Under the pieces are notes generated by a model. It was not told the DNA's origin. It saw only the letters and a list, made by a program, of their open reading frames with translations, and did no database searches. Source: Lates calcarifer (lineage: Eukaryota > Chordata > Actinopteri > Centropomidae). Taken from it: a DNA stretch of 64,000 nucleotides. Shown one piece after another: positions 1 to 13,021 of the stretch. The stretch's first letter is position 1; each line of letters opens with the position of its first letter. The position numbers and the translations under genes were made by a program. Location: NCBI RefSeq assembly GCF_001640805.2, contig NC_066852.1, forward strand, positions 8,974,194 to 9,038,193, written 5' to 3'.

Positions 1-3000
1 AAAGTAACAGTAATGTGTGATGTTCTGTAGGCTGGAGTGAATGCAGCAGTTTGTTACTGCACAATGTAGGGATGGACACACACACAGACTGAATGCAGGC
101 TGCTTAACATGCAGTCCAACTCCAGTCTAACTTCAGCCTCCCATTGGTTCCTAAACAGTCTGCTTCTACTGCATATTTAGACTGCTTCTAGGTAAACTAC
201 TGCCTGGACAGTGGACTTTGAGAGAGTCGTCCATGAATACCAATATAAACAGCACAAAGTTATGCATATATTTATTAAAAAGTGCAATAAAACAGACTCA
301 TGCCCACACGCCTCCACTCCTGTCTCTAAGTCAGTTTAAATCTGCACTGCCACACTTGGCTGGATTCCCCTGGGACGGCTTTGCCGCTGAGGTAGTGTGA
401 ACAGCAGCAGGTCTGACATACATGACAGCTCTAGGTGAGAAACTCCCACAGACAGGACAGAGGGGAAAAAATAGGAGATAGGCAGCAGGCAAGACAGCAG
501 AACCCCAGGGGAGAGACGAATAAGAAGCAAACACACATATAGATGTAAAAGATGAGGTGGGGGAGGGGACTTTCATTCTGGATTTCCTCTGTCAGAACTA
601 GGTCCAGCAACTGTGTAATGAAATGCCAAAAATGTCTCATGGTCTCAAAATAATAATGCCACTAGTGTCGCGAGGCGCTGTTAAAAAAAGAAAAAGAAAA
701 AAAAAAGCTCGTTGCTCTACACATATGCTAAAAAAGAAAGAAAGTAAGGATAAAAAACAAATCCAATCCACAAGGGCATATAAATTATGGAACCAGCTGA
801 TGATGTTCCACTCAGTGATCAAGCTAATCTCCATTTATTATAGGGAAAATTACAGATTTAAAGTAAGCGACTTTAAAACCAGAGGGAAGAAAAAGCCTGC
901 CAACTGAAACAGAGAGAAGTGATCTGCCTTCTGTATGCAGGGCAGGTCGTCCCAGACAGACAGTGCTCTGCTCCCACAGAGAGGTAGAAACACAGCTACA
1001 CTTCCCCTTGAATGTTACACTTATCTGTTTAAACCATTGAACATTGCTCCCTTCTGTTGTAGACCAGTGATGTTATGATATCTCTCTCTTGCTCTCTCCC
1101 TCTGTGCTCTCACTTTTTGAGTGTTAATTCTCCTTTCTTCTCGTTCAAGTATAAGAAATAAAAAAGCGAGAGCAGCAACCTACAGGGAACACATTCAGAT
1201 ACACTGATAGAGCTTGTCATATTAAACTTTACACCCCCTATACACGCTCTCATATACTCATATATACATACATACACACTCAGTGACTGTGTGAGACCAA
1301 AGAGAATTTTCTACAGGGCCTTGCTGATGCACTTTGAAGTTTCTCCACCCCTCTGGTCATTAATAATGCGGCCTCCATCAATGGTCCTGGCTCAGTGAAC
1401 CAATACTGCTACCTCCTGGAGGATTTACTACAGGACCTGCACTGACTGCAAGGAGAGTGTGAACACCATCTAATTATGCATGTGCAGCTTTGTATTCACC
1501 TCGTGTAGAGGCACTTCAGGAAAGTTTAGGTGAGTTGATTACTTTGGGTACAACACAAGAATCACATCTTAGGACAGTACATGTAAGTACTTCTGTTGTG
1601 ACTATGTTAGCGGTTAGAAGTCAAGACTTCAGCTGTATTGATTATTTTCTAGTTTGTGCTGTATGTCTGAAATATCATTGCAACTCAGTTCTATTTGGAA
1701 ACAAGAATTTGTAGCTACACTCATCCTCTGGGGATCATGAATGTGAAATCGATCAGTAGTTTTCTGATGTTTCTGTCTGGACAGAGTCACATACTGGTTG
1801 CAGAAACCCAGAAACCCAGGTAACAACAACCATTTACTGTTTTTGAGACACTGGCATATGCTAACTTGGTTCATCCTTAACTGTTTTAAACATGCAGAGA
1901 AACCATTTCTGCTCTTCCCATTTTTGGTTTTCTTTCTGTGTAATTATATATGCAGAGATATGAATAATTAGAATACTAGCTGTTCCAGGGAAACCTCATA
2001 TTCTGAGTACAATCAAAGACCAGATAAGGATTATAGCCAGGATGCTAATGTGTATGAAAATGTGCCTCTAGTACCAATGCAGTGTAACTGCATGATGAAT
2101 TTTACACATACTTATTTATGTGCATTTTACAATCAAGGACAAAGTCTGGAACAAGGAGCGAAGTTCAGTCAAAGTCAGAGCGAGGGAGGATAAGAAGACA
2201 GAGCGAGAGAGAGAATCAGACAGAGAGAGGGGGATTATTGGAAGTCGATGACCTGTCACAGTGAGGTGCCTCTGATTGGTCCTGTTCTCAAGGTCGCTGT
2301 GACGACTTGGCTGATGGACAGACAGTTCATCTTTGCTAACGAGGGGATAGACCATGTGGGTGAAGTCTTTGAACGAGCACAACACACACACACACACTGC
2401 TTCGGGTCTACAGCTAGGACACGGGGACTGCCAGCTTTCAACCCTCGGTATTTGGCAAGGCGCTCAGCTACCAATGCCAGGCATGAGCCGTGAAGGAGGG
2501 CGAGGAGGACAGACTGAGAACGATGGGAGAGGGAAAATAAAGAAGGCAAAATGACAGATAGGGAGAAGGCATATGAGGATTAAAGAAGAGGGAGCAAATA
2601 GTAGCAGTGTGGAGCATGAGTCCCAATTTACATGTAAAACAGGATGTCAGATGCTCATTTGATTTAGTACTTGTGTTGCTATTTGCATCCATTGATTAGG
2701 AGGTGTCAGGCAGATGAAACAGCTAGCTTTATTATATACAAATATATCCTGACAAATTGATTTATTTCATTGAGGAAAATACACAAAAGCACACATCAAT
2801 TCTTTTGGCCAGGGTCCAGTAGGAGGAAAGACAGGTAGGAAGTATGATAAAAGAAATATGGAGGGAATAGAAAGAGGAAGTGGTAGTTTCAAAGCTGAGG
2901 TAGACAAATCCCTCGACTGCCTTGCCAGGTAATTAAGGAACTGCAATAGAAACAGTAATCAAAGCAATTGCCACGGGTGCTGACAAACACTGATTGTTGA

Positions 3001-4297
3001 GGGAATATGAAACTAGTTTCCTGCCACTTAACTACCATGGTAACCTCTGGTGAAGCGAACAAATCATATAGTCGTCTGAGATAAGAAAGTATAGAAGGAA
3101 TAAAGAATGAGAAAAAATAATGGGCGCGAAACAACAAAGATGTCTTGACTCTTCCTCATTTACGATGTATAAATTAACAGACACTTCACAGGTACATGCT
3201 GCTGAAAATTGACACACATATAAACACTCACCCGCCTGACAAAGCCACACCTTTGCTCATCATGTTTGCTTATCATTGCATAATTTGGACAGCCTACAAT
3301 TTCCCTCTTTCCCTCGCAGCACAAGGTCTACCCCCCGGTTTAGTTGAGCAAAATCCCCAAAACAGCTTTAGTCTGCAAGATGCCAGCAGAGCAGAGGCAT
3401 GTACAAGCTAAAACACACACTCACTAACACAACAGATCAGACTTGTTCCGATCCTCTGGTGATAAGTATTCCTGATGAGGAGCGGTCTGGGGCTAGCGGT
3501 CCTTATACAGACTAAACGTGGCTTGCTTTTAAACAAAAAGCACGCAGATAGAAGACGCTGTCCTCCTGTGTATTCTGCATGGCAAAAGACAGGAACTGTT
3601 GGGAGTCTGTCAGTCCTGGTGAGCAGTATATTCCACAGGGTCTTCACTCAGCAACCACATAAAAAGCTCTGACGCTTCAAAAGAAACTAATTTTATCACT
3701 GCAGTTACGTGGGCTAAAGCATGTAAATGTACAGAAACAGGCAAAATCCATTTAAGGTCAGAAATCGTCAGCAAGCAGACAGCACAGCCAAGTAATGAGT
3801 GTCAGTGCATTAAGCTCGATATATCAATCAGACAAGCCGGTATATCAAATCAGTAACTGACAGTGTGTTAATAACTGTCTGAACATTACAGCAAACACAT
3901 CAGACTAACCGTCTACGATCTAACAACAATCAAGCTGTCTAAACCAAACAGCGGCGGCTCAGATCATGCAGACGTTACCGTATGTGCAGTTACAACACAG
4001 TCTGAGGACCAGAAGCACCTCCATATCCCTCTTCTCCTCTCCTCACTCTGTTCTCCTGCTCACTGCCTCCTTTCTCAGGCAGAGAGACGGACAGAGAAAG
4101 AGAGAGTGAGAGGGAAAGAGAGAGAGCAAAAGTGTGTGTGTGTGTGTGGTGTGCTCACACATGCGCAAGTTTGCCTCCCAAAGCCCGCCACTGCATACAC
4201 AAGTAGCAGGGGCAGGACTGGAGTCTTAAAGCACCAAGACAGCCTAGACAGACGTACATGCACGCTCACACATAGACACACACAAACACAAACTTAC
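1..4297 (-). other. abr: abr intron 6 (5' part), continues off the window
   Basis: Intron sequence on the abr sense strand after the GTAAGT donor at 4297. I see no further abr exon. It holds purine-rich tracts (about 660-740, 2160-2235), short CA runs (2380-2397, TG at 4132-4149) and, near 1722-1790, a possible fragment of a dispersed repeat also seen at 8080-8400. All ORFs here are short and low in complexity. Confidence 0.8.
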
Positions 4298-4358
4298 CTT
4301 CCATTGAGATAGTTGTGGTACAATCTTTGGAGTCTTTAGGACCTTTTACTTTGAGGTT
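4298..4358 (-). CDS. abr: abr coding exon 6 (DH domain linker)
   Basis: A short 61-bp exon (20 codons plus one base), too short to stand out as an ORF. It was found from an acceptor (TTTCAG) and a GTAAGT donor at the expected place. It encodes NLKVKGPKDSKDCTTTISME and ends in phase 1. The K-V-K-G-P-K-D-S-K-D core matches the ABR segment that follows QFQKISE; the stretch after it varies between species, consistent with an exposed loop. The next exon (family expectation: ALLYKP...DRVTRSTLVLHDLL) was not found in 1-4297 and should lie outside the window. Confidence 0.9.
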
Positions 4359-4416
4359 CTGAAAGAGTGAAATGATCAAATTGATTAATTAATACACACA
4401 ACCATGCCCTTTCCCT

Positions 4417-4483
<67 letters not shown>

Positions 4484-5957
4484 AGTTCTGTACTTGCTTG
4501 GCTAAGGCTGGCAGAACTAATGAAAAGCTATTGGGTAATTGCAGCAGGCCGAGACAGTTGAGGGATGCTGGACAAAGCAAACTTCACATTCACCTCTCAG
4601 TAAATGCTTTCAACCACCAACACACCTTTAGCATGACACTGAAATAATAATAATTATTAATGTTATTCAAATTTGATGAAAACCCCTAAAACTAGTAGTG
4701 CTGTAGAAGTAGTTTTAGTAGTATTGAATTAGTGTTACAACTTTTTGACAATGACCACAATGATAGGAAGACAAAAGTGTAATCTACTGATACCAGTTTA
4801 TATTAATGTAACTTTTAATGCTAGCGGTTCTACTGTGCTAGAATCCAGCAGGCAAAACACTTGGTAGCAAAGGGATTAAAAAATGTAACAGGAAATTAAG
4901 GTTTTATATTTATCAACTACAGGTGACTAGGCGTGAAATTTTAAATGCATGCAGATATAGTTTTCAAGGTGGCTAATACTATAATATAATAATACTATAA
5001 TATTCTGAGATCCTAATATGATTTTCATGATTAAAATCATTCTTTTGCTTCTGCATCTTTGTGTACATTTATGATCAGACCCCTGTGCAAATTTTAGGTA
5101 TGCATCTATGCACTAAGCTAGCATGGAAAGAGAGTTGGTTTGGCATTATCACAGGTATCAGCAGTCACCTCAGTCACAGGTGTATTGTTAATTAGCATCT
5201 CTCACACCTTCAGAGCTATCAGGAGGATTTAACACCCCAGGACACCCCTCCTTCACACCAGCTCCCAATACTAATACACCAACACACCAATACTAAATAT
5301 ATCCAACTTGCTGCAGCTCTGTGTTGACGTACAGTAGTTCAAACCCTCTAATGTGAGTTGCACTGCTCATTTTTACATACACAACTAGGTTTAAATGTGC
5401 TAAGTGTAGCATACGTTACAATGTATCTGTAGTAAAGCAGTGTTCCTCAAAATAATACAGGGTTTCACATAAACACTGATGTTTCCTGTCAGAAAGAGGA
5501 TGTTTCAACTCTCCTTTCTTCCCCTATTTACTGTTGTTCCATGTGCATTTGTTTTCTTCTTCACTTTTCTGAAAAGTATTAACGTAACACTTGAGACCAA
5601 TTGAGGGACTGTTTTTCGTCTTACTGTTATGTGGGGGAACTGGGGGACTTTTTTTTTCCTTCTGCTTTCCTCAGCAAGCATGTGTGTCGAAGAGCAATTC
5701 ACATTCACAATGAAAACTAACCCAGTGGCAGACAATTTTAAATATAGTGTAGAAATGACATTCTACCAATCTCTTACCAATATATTCATGGTAATTATGC
5801 TAGTGACTAAAACTTATGATTTCAGTTGATTTCAAAATGACCAAATCCTCATATTAGCATCACTGAATCTACTGAATGCTACACCACTACTGTTCAGGCA
5901 TTTTCGCCCTCCATCCTCCCATCTGCTCTGAGACTTATCTCTGGAGGACAATCTTAC
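4359..5957 (-). other. abr: abr intron 5
   Basis: A 1.6-kb intron. It contains a (CA)n tract right after exon 6 and AT-rich DNA with small tandem repeats near 4978-5005 (ataatact type) and 5265-5300. No gene or mobile element recognised. Confidence 0.85.
4419..4481. repeat. (CA)n microsatellite
   Basis: About 31 uninterrupted CA units, 60 bp upstream (on the abr strand) of the exon 6 acceptor. Being long and pure, it is likely length-polymorphic. Confidence 0.98.
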
Positions 5958-6065
5958 CTCAGATATCTTCTGGAACTGGCTGTTGGCTTGGCTGCATTTC
6001 TCTGCTGTCTCTAGGGCCACCTTGTAGTTGTCCACAAAGGCCTTGTACACACCCAACTGGCTGGC
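5958..6065 (-). CDS. abr: abr coding exon 5 (DH domain)
   Basis: A 108-bp exon (36 codons, phase 0 to phase 0), with acceptor ATCCAG and donor GTAAGA. It encodes [20 protein letters not shown] followed by [16 protein letters not shown], the part of the DH domain that continues the GEF core (residues 177-212 of isoform 1a). The block is close to ABR of other vertebrates; BCR has a related but distinct version. Confidence 0.96.
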
Positions 6066-8079
6066 CTGGATCAAGTGAGAAGAGACAGAATAAGAGACAT
6101 GAAGGTACAGGAGAAACAAGCAGGTGTGAGGGGAAGGTGTGTCATTTCCATCTTTTGTTTTTTATCTGAATGGTTTGATGGATATTGGAGACATGATGAG
6201 AAACTGATTTACTGTCTCTTACAACAAATGTCTGTTATTGCAGTAAACCAATATATAGTGAAGTGAGTACAACATGCAGTCACCTTTAATTAACACTTCC
6301 ATACCTCTGCATGTCACATGACTATGTTAAAATTCATATACAGTTCCAGCAGATGAATATTTCTATTCCCATCAGAATTTTGCCTAAAGTGGATAGTTAG
6401 ATAGAAAAGAGTGCTGCAGTCCCTCTTTTGCTCTATCAGCACCACCACACACACATTACAGTATAGTCAGTGAACACAAGATAATCACATTCCCATGATG
6501 CCACTCCACTGGTGGCTCAATGCAGTCCTCCTGATTGAAACAGAGTCACTTTCTCTTTTCTCTTCCCTTTAGATAACAGCCCCCCCTGTAGCACTGTATG
6601 TGCATTGTATCACAAGCTGCGGACCAGCAGTGCATGAATATGCATCTTGCTACAGCTATGCTTGAATGGCCAGGCTGAAGAGCTGGGTGCACCCTATTAA
6701 AGCAATGAGATTGGACTCAGCTGAATAGAGTGAATGAGTAAGACTTGTTACTTTTGTCCTTTAATCCCCCTCCTCCTACAGTATTTTCATTTCCTCTCCT
6801 TCCACTTCCTCTATAGAGTGTGAAGTGGAGTGTTGGCCACAAGAGAGGAGATGTGAGGGAATCATTTGGCCTCATATGACACTTAAAAGATGTTGTAGAT
6901 CAAGAAGTTCTTGGTAAAAACAGATGAAAAACAAATAGCCCACAGTTATTTTGCAATATAGTGATCTTAGCACAAATCTGACACTAACGTTTAGCCACAT
7001 AATGACTCAAATAGACAAGCAGTCAGCCAAGCGAGCGTCAATGTCTGTAACATCATCTCATCATAACTGCCGACTTCATCATGTCAAACCAAAACCTTGG
7101 ATGGAAGGGAAAAACCACTATGTGTGATCACTGAATTTCCAAAGATAGAAATTTTTGGCAGCTTGGCCGGAAAGTACAAACCAAACAGAATGACGTGATC
7201 ATGGTATTTCATCAGTTCATCATGTTGCTTGGACACACTGTGACCACTACGCAACCTCTCAAGCTCCGTCCGCCATGGAGACGCAGGACTTTGAGCAGCG
7301 CTCCAAATATAGTGCCTACACTTCAAACAACAAGATCTCAGGTCAAAGTGGTGGGTGGGAAAACAACACTGTGTTTAAGAGTGGAAGTGCGAAGGAGAAG
7401 ATGAAGAGGGGGAGAGAGGGGAAAGTGAGGGTCAGAAATAGAAAGAGTGATAGGGGACAGTATGAGAATGTTGACTAGAAATATACACTTTCTAGCAGAT
7501 CAAAATGCCTGTAGATAATTTCTCTGACATGTTGGACAGCAGATGGCCATAGTCCAAACTATGTTTATTGTAATATCTTTTGCATACAGCTCTGAGTGTA
7601 ACACACAGCATTTTGTCTGATTTAGACTGAATCAAGGGGAGTTTGACATCAGTACAATAATTAGCAATATCTCTATGCTACATGTTTGACTGCTGTCTTT
7701 CAGAGAAAAAGCCCAACATACAACCAGTTCCACAATCATACAATGGACGTGCACCATTCTCTGTTGTCTCCAACTCAACAAACAGTGCACCTGACTAGTG
7801 CCTGCAAACCAAGATTTCACTGCAATACTCACTCATTCAAATGATGCAATGACTAGCATGTCTGAGTGACCACAGCATAATTTAAACATAAATTCAAATC
7901 TCAAAGAGAGATCATCCTGATTAAAAATGGGTGGGCCAAACACTCTGATATCTCCTCATCACAATTTTATCCTGAATGAACAACAATAATCCAGTAACAA
8001 GAATAAACAGCAGAAGTTTGAATACTGAGGAAAAACATGAACAAGACCAAGATTCTATTGATAGGTTTAGATAAATGCT

Positions 8080-8400
8080 ATTGTCATTGTGCTAACATAA
8101 CAATGACAATGTTAACATGCTGACAAAGTACAGTTGAAGTGGGCATGTCATCAGTTGTGCATATTTGGTCATAAACAGATGGACTGGACAAATTATAATT
8201 TTGACCTTATGATAGAGGCAGATGAAAAGTTAAGGGATCACCTGTTATTACAGTTCATCCTGAGGTGGACATGAATGTCTACACCAAATTTTATCCAAAT
8301 GTTGATAAGATATTTCACTGAGGACAAACATGTTGCTAGAGTAAACAGTTCTTGAGGTATTTCGGTCTGGACCAATTTGGTGGACTAACTGATGGACTAC
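8080..8400 (+). repeat. Dispersed fish repeat, family A, copy 1
   Basis: Shares with the copies at 27820-28170 (same strand) and 33730-34220 (opposite strand) a characteristic series: gctaacatg / fagment around agttaagggatca, then tcatcctgagg..acatgaatgtct, an accaaattt block and a closing tcggtctggaccaa. It recalls an interspersed repeat common in percomorph fish; the class was not determined. Boundaries are approximate. Confidence 0.6.
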
Positions 8401-10897
8401 AATGGAAGATAACCATGGGGAAGTAGTAATCCACTTATCAACAATAAAAAAATACATTGACTACAGCTAGAATTAGTGTCAAAAGATGGAGGTGTGTCTA
8501 CAGAAATGTGTTTTTATTTGTCTAAAGTCCTCCTCAGAACCATGACCGTTCCAAGATTAGACCCTTCCCACTTTATGCCTCCAGGGACTTTTATAATTTG
8601 GTTTAACAACTGCAGTTCTGGCAGTCACAGGATGCAGCTGAGCCTCTCTCTTCGCTGAAAAAGGTGAGAAAAGTTGGAGTTGCGTCTGGCTCTTATCCCA
8701 CGTCTGCCTGCTTTTCTAACTCCGTCCCTCCGTGTTGCTCCAGTGGCCTCCATGCTGCTGACAAGGAGCAGTAGGGAGCAGACCAACTAATTACACTGCC
8801 ATCTGTACTCTCACACTGCCACTCTGACTAAATGTTTAGCTGCCACATGACATGCTCATGTACGCACATATACACAGCACAGATGGGAGCTGATGACTAC
8901 ACTAATAGGTGTCACTTGGTGGTGTGACTCCTGGGGTCCCCAGAGAGGAGGAGGGGCTGAGAGGAAGTACTTAAAACTAATAAAAGAATAATATTTCTAA
9001 ATGAGAGCTCTGTTCTGTTCCTCTGCTACTAAACATAAACTCGTGTAGCGTTGCTTATCAATCTTCCTGAGAATCTTTTATCAAATAAATGTTCCATTAA
9101 ATATCAAGTCAAGCCCATCAGTTTGTCAGTACCCACTGAACGAACTGAAAGTTGGAATCTTAGTCATTACTGCTAATAATAACACTGTCTATAATGTTTT
9201 TTTTAGATGAAACATACCTGAAACCCTTTGTGAGTTGCTGAAAACTAAAAGTGAAAGATGTCAACAGACAAGCCCAGTTTCATATCAGAACTAGCTAGAT
9301 ATCCTAACCAGGTTCCTCATAAAGATGACCTGAAAGTCACCCAGTTATTCTAGCAGTCGTGATGTTTATACATCTGTAAATGATCAGACCTACCGCCCAC
9401 TGTATGTCTACTTTTAAGAAGCCTAAGATGTTGTCTATTCTACTGACAAGAACTCTATTTCTCTCCATATCAGTCACACTTAAAACATACTTCCGGTTCT
9501 AAATTAAACCTCTAAGCCCACAGACACAAACACTGAATCACAGGCCCACAGAGCCAGAAGTGTTTTACAACTTCACACAGCAACCACTCTTTTTGTAAGA
9601 CTACAACAGAGGCCAAGTCTTAGTTGTGAGGTCTTTATTTGTCTGAGCTGGCATGACACTTACTCCTGTCCTCTAGTCAAAACAACAGTGTGCTCATGTC
9701 TTGGCAAAATGTCACAGGATCTCTCATAATGGGACATCTGATCAACTCGCAGCTCATTAGCAAGATTAAATCGCATCTCTTAAGATCCAACATGGTGTAA
9801 ACTAAATGTCGGACATATTTAATGAGTGATTCAGTCATTATCTGGCTGCTGACAAAATCTAACAGCAGATTTTTAAAACTGCACGTACTGCTATCACACA
9901 TTTTCATTTTTTCCATGCCAGTCTTCCATTATTCATGTCACGTTGCCTCTAAGGTTCTGTGTTTTGACAATACTATTATTTCACACAACAGCTGTACACA
10001 GTGTCTCTCAGCTACAGAATATTCATTGCTGTAGAATGATGCCAGAGAAAGCAAAGACAAATATAGTAATAAAGTATATATATAGTAAACCTGCATAATA
10101 AACAAAAGTCATTGTTTTGTTCTCTATTTCTGTGCCATCTCCTGTCGTATTCTGAGGACCCCAACTTTAGAGCAACATCCTGTCATTAGCATCAGGTGGA
10201 GTTGGAGCAGTTCACTGCCACTAAATAGAGAGCGTTTGTTTTCCTGTCTAGTTTCCAGTCCAGGAAAATTACGAACCATAATATTTTATTACAGGCTGCC
10301 CACAGTGGGATGTACTCAGGGTGAACTAACAGGACACAGTGTGCCAGGGCTGAGCTACTAGCTACCACTACTGCTCACAAGACCAAATGAAATTCAAATT
10401 GACCACTGAAATTTACAATTTCTCCTAATGGTTGCCTCTAGATTTTAGACACTAAATGGGCATTACCTTGTGAATTAAACTTCTATTTTGATTTATTTTT
10501 CCTACTAGAAGTCCAGTATCTTAGATCTCAACTCAAAGTCTCTATTACAGCACGTTGCATGAGCCTGTCTACAGTGTGCCAAACAAACATACACACTGTA
10601 CAGTAAATGCAAATGCTCTTAAGATGCCCCGTTCAAGCTACATTATCCTCTCTGCAAATATGACAATGTAATGATCTCACACAGAGGGAGGACTAACTCA
10701 CTTTAAGACTAGCTGAGGACTGGAACCTTACTAATTCTATACACAGACAACAATGCTGTTTATGAATTTATGTTTATAAATTATGTATTGAGAGAGTTTG
10801 TTTAAGCCACATAATCCAGAGAAAATATAACAGTTTGATAGGCCGGAGGCTACAACATTTCTGCTAATGCACTCAGACCACAGACACAGGGGTGTGG

Positions 10898-10923
10898 ACA
10901 CACACACACACACACACACACAC
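10898..10923. repeat. (AC)n microsatellite
   Basis: 13 AC units followed by interrupted CACACCCT repeats to about 10960. Confidence 0.95.
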
Positions 10924-11106
10924 CCTCACACACCCTCACACACACACTCACTTACGCACACACAGCCTAAATTAGAAGGGTGATTCACTGAGTGCAAATA
11001 GTGAGAAGCCTGACAACCCTGCTCTTAATACTGATTTACATGTACCCTCTGCAAATGATGGAGAGATGGGGGAGAAAAGATCAACATGCTGCCGTGTCAG
11101 ACTCAC

Positions 11107-11292
11107 CAGCTTCTGGAACAAATGTCCCACAGTGACTTTCTCATCCCACTGCTGAATGTTGGGTAAGAGGGCATCATAGAACTCCTTGTGGATCTCGAAG
11201 ATGTCTTGGATTTTGTAGAAGATGGTCTCTATCTGCTGGATGGTCAGCACGGGCTGTGAGGTCGTGGCCGTGGCTTTTAGAGGACGCATGGG
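11107..11292 (-). CDS. abr: abr coding exon 4 (DH domain)
   Basis: A 186-bp exon (62 codons, phase 0 to phase 0), with acceptor CACCAG and donor GTGAGT. It runs from [20 protein letters not shown] through [19 protein letters not shown] to HLFQKL, the central helices of the DH domain, and forms residues 115-176 of isoform 1a. The spelling ([30 protein letters not shown]) is that of ABR rather than BCR. A Tc1-family transposon lies only about 185 bp upstream of its acceptor in intron 3, transcribed in the same direction. Confidence 0.96.
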
Positions 11293-11476
11293 CTGGTGGA
11301 ATCAAAGACGGAGAGAATGGACAGTCATGAAAACAGCTCGGCTAATGAGGAAGCAGCCATGGACCAATCTTGTGTGTTTGTGTTTTTCAAAGGTTAAATA
11401 AACCTATTAAGAACTGGAAAGCAGGGCATCACAGTTTCAGGTTTACTGTAATAACTAATATTTTCCCTATAACATA

Positions 11477-13021
11477 CAGTGGCGTGCAAAACTGGTCAAA
11501 ATTGCTGTTAATGTGAACAGTTAAGCAAGTAGAAGATGAAACGATAAAGTTGCAGATGACACATTCCCTTTACATTTTAAACAAAATTTTTATTTTTATT
11601 TTCATCTTTTACATTTTCAAAATGACAGAAAAGGAAAAAGACCTGCAGCAAAGGTTTGGGCTCCCTGCATAGTTAGTACCTAGTAGCACCCCCTTTGGCA
11701 ACTATACAACTTACACAGCTTACACAGCTTGTAAACGCTTTTTGTAGCCAAGAGTCTTTCAGTTCTTGTATGAGGGATTTTCACCCATTCTCCCTTACAA
11801 AAGTCTTCCAGTTCTGTGAGATTCCTGGGCTGTCTTGCATCACTTTTCAATGATGTTCAGGAGACTGAAGACCATGGCAAAACCTTCAGCTTGCGCCTCT
11901 TGAGGTAGTCCATCGTGGATTTTGTGTTTAGGATCATTATCCATTTGCCAAAGCCATCCTCTTTTCAACTTCAGCTTTTTACAGATGGTGTTATGTTTGC
12001 TTCCAGAATTTGTTGGAATTTAATTGAATCCATTCTTCCCTCTACCTGTGACATGTTCCCTGAGCCATTGGCTGCAATACATCCCCAAAGCATGATCAGT
12101 CCACCCCCATGTTTAACAGTCGGAATGGTGTTCCTTTCATGAAATTCTATGCCCTTTGTTCTCCAAACATACCTTTGTTCATTGGGGCCAAAGAGTTCTA
12201 TTTTAACCTCATCGGTCCACAGGACTTGTTTCCTAAAAGCATCAGGCTTGTCTAAATGTTCCCTTGCAAAATTTAGATGCTGAATTTTGTGGTGAGGACT
12301 CAGGAGAGGTTTTCTTCTGATGACTCTTCCATGAAGGTCATATTTGTGCAGGTGTTGCTGAACAGTTGAACAGTGTACCACAACTCCAGAGTCTGCGAGA
12401 TCTTCCTGGAGGTCGGGAACGGGGGTTCTGCCTTGCTTTTCTAGCAATCCTACAAGCAGATATTTTTCTTGGTCTCCCAGACCTTATCTTGACCTCCACT
12501 GTTCCTGTTAACTGCCATTTCTTAATTACATTTCGTACTGAGGAAATCGGTACCTGAAAACGCTTTGCTATCTCCTTATAGCCTTCTCCTGCTTTGTGGG
12601 CATCAACCATTTTCATTTTCAGAGTGCTAGGCAACTGCTTAGAGGAACCCATGGCTGCTGATTGTTGGGACAAGGTTAGAGGAGTCTGGGTATTTATAAA
12701 GCTTTGGAATTGGCAACACCTTGTCTTTCCTAACAATGATCATGAAGAAGCCTTGACCCTAACAGGCTAATTAAGGTCTGATACCTTGGTCAAAGTTATC
12801 TGAGAGCTCAAGTCTCCTGGGGTTCCCATTCTTTTGCAGTGTGCTGTTTCTTTTTTTCCCCACTCTAAAATTGTAGAAAACAAAAATAATATATTGCTTA
12901 AAATATTGCAAAAGAGTGTTTCATGCTTAACTTATGCCTTTTGGAGATCATTTCATCTTCTACTTGCTTAACTGCTCACAGAAATTTTGACCAGGGGTGC
13001 CCAAACTTTTGCATGCCACTG
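11477..13021 (-). mobile_element. Tc1/mariner DNA transposon, full-length but decayed
   Basis: A 1,545-bp element with inverted termini CAGTGGC(G/A)TGCAAAA... at both ends and a TA dinucleotide on each side (11475-11476, 13022-13023), the Tc1/mariner target-site signature. The inner terminal repeat includes the string agttaagcaagtagaagatg on the left and its complement on the right (about 11520-11541 and 12950-12972). Compared with the right end, the left repeat lacks about 12 bp after CAAAA and has gained about 6 bp. It lies in intron 3 in the same orientation as abr. Confidence 0.95.
11840..12652 (-). pseudogene. Tc1-family transposase remnant
   Basis: Starts at ATG 12652 (MGSSKQLPSTLKMKMVDAHK) with the helix-turn-helix DNA-binding region (GYKEIAKRFQVPISSVRNVI, then GRPRKIS). 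The reading frame breaks at about 12415-12450 and again at about 11975. The catalytic DDE parts are recognisable: WTDE (Asp at 12211-12213), a GGG.IMLWG block, then in another frame DNDPKH and finally LNIIE. The spacing from the second Asp to the Glu is shorter than the usual 34 residues. With two frameshifts and internal loss it cannot encode a working enzyme. Confidence 0.92.

Larger units (their letters stand above)
6066..11106 (-). other. abr: abr intron 4
   Basis: A 5.0-kb intron. It holds one dispersed repeat copy (8080-8400), a short hairpin at 8080-8110 and a (CA)n tract at 10898-10923. Otherwise it is unique-looking AT-rich DNA with no gene recognised. Confidence 0.8.
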
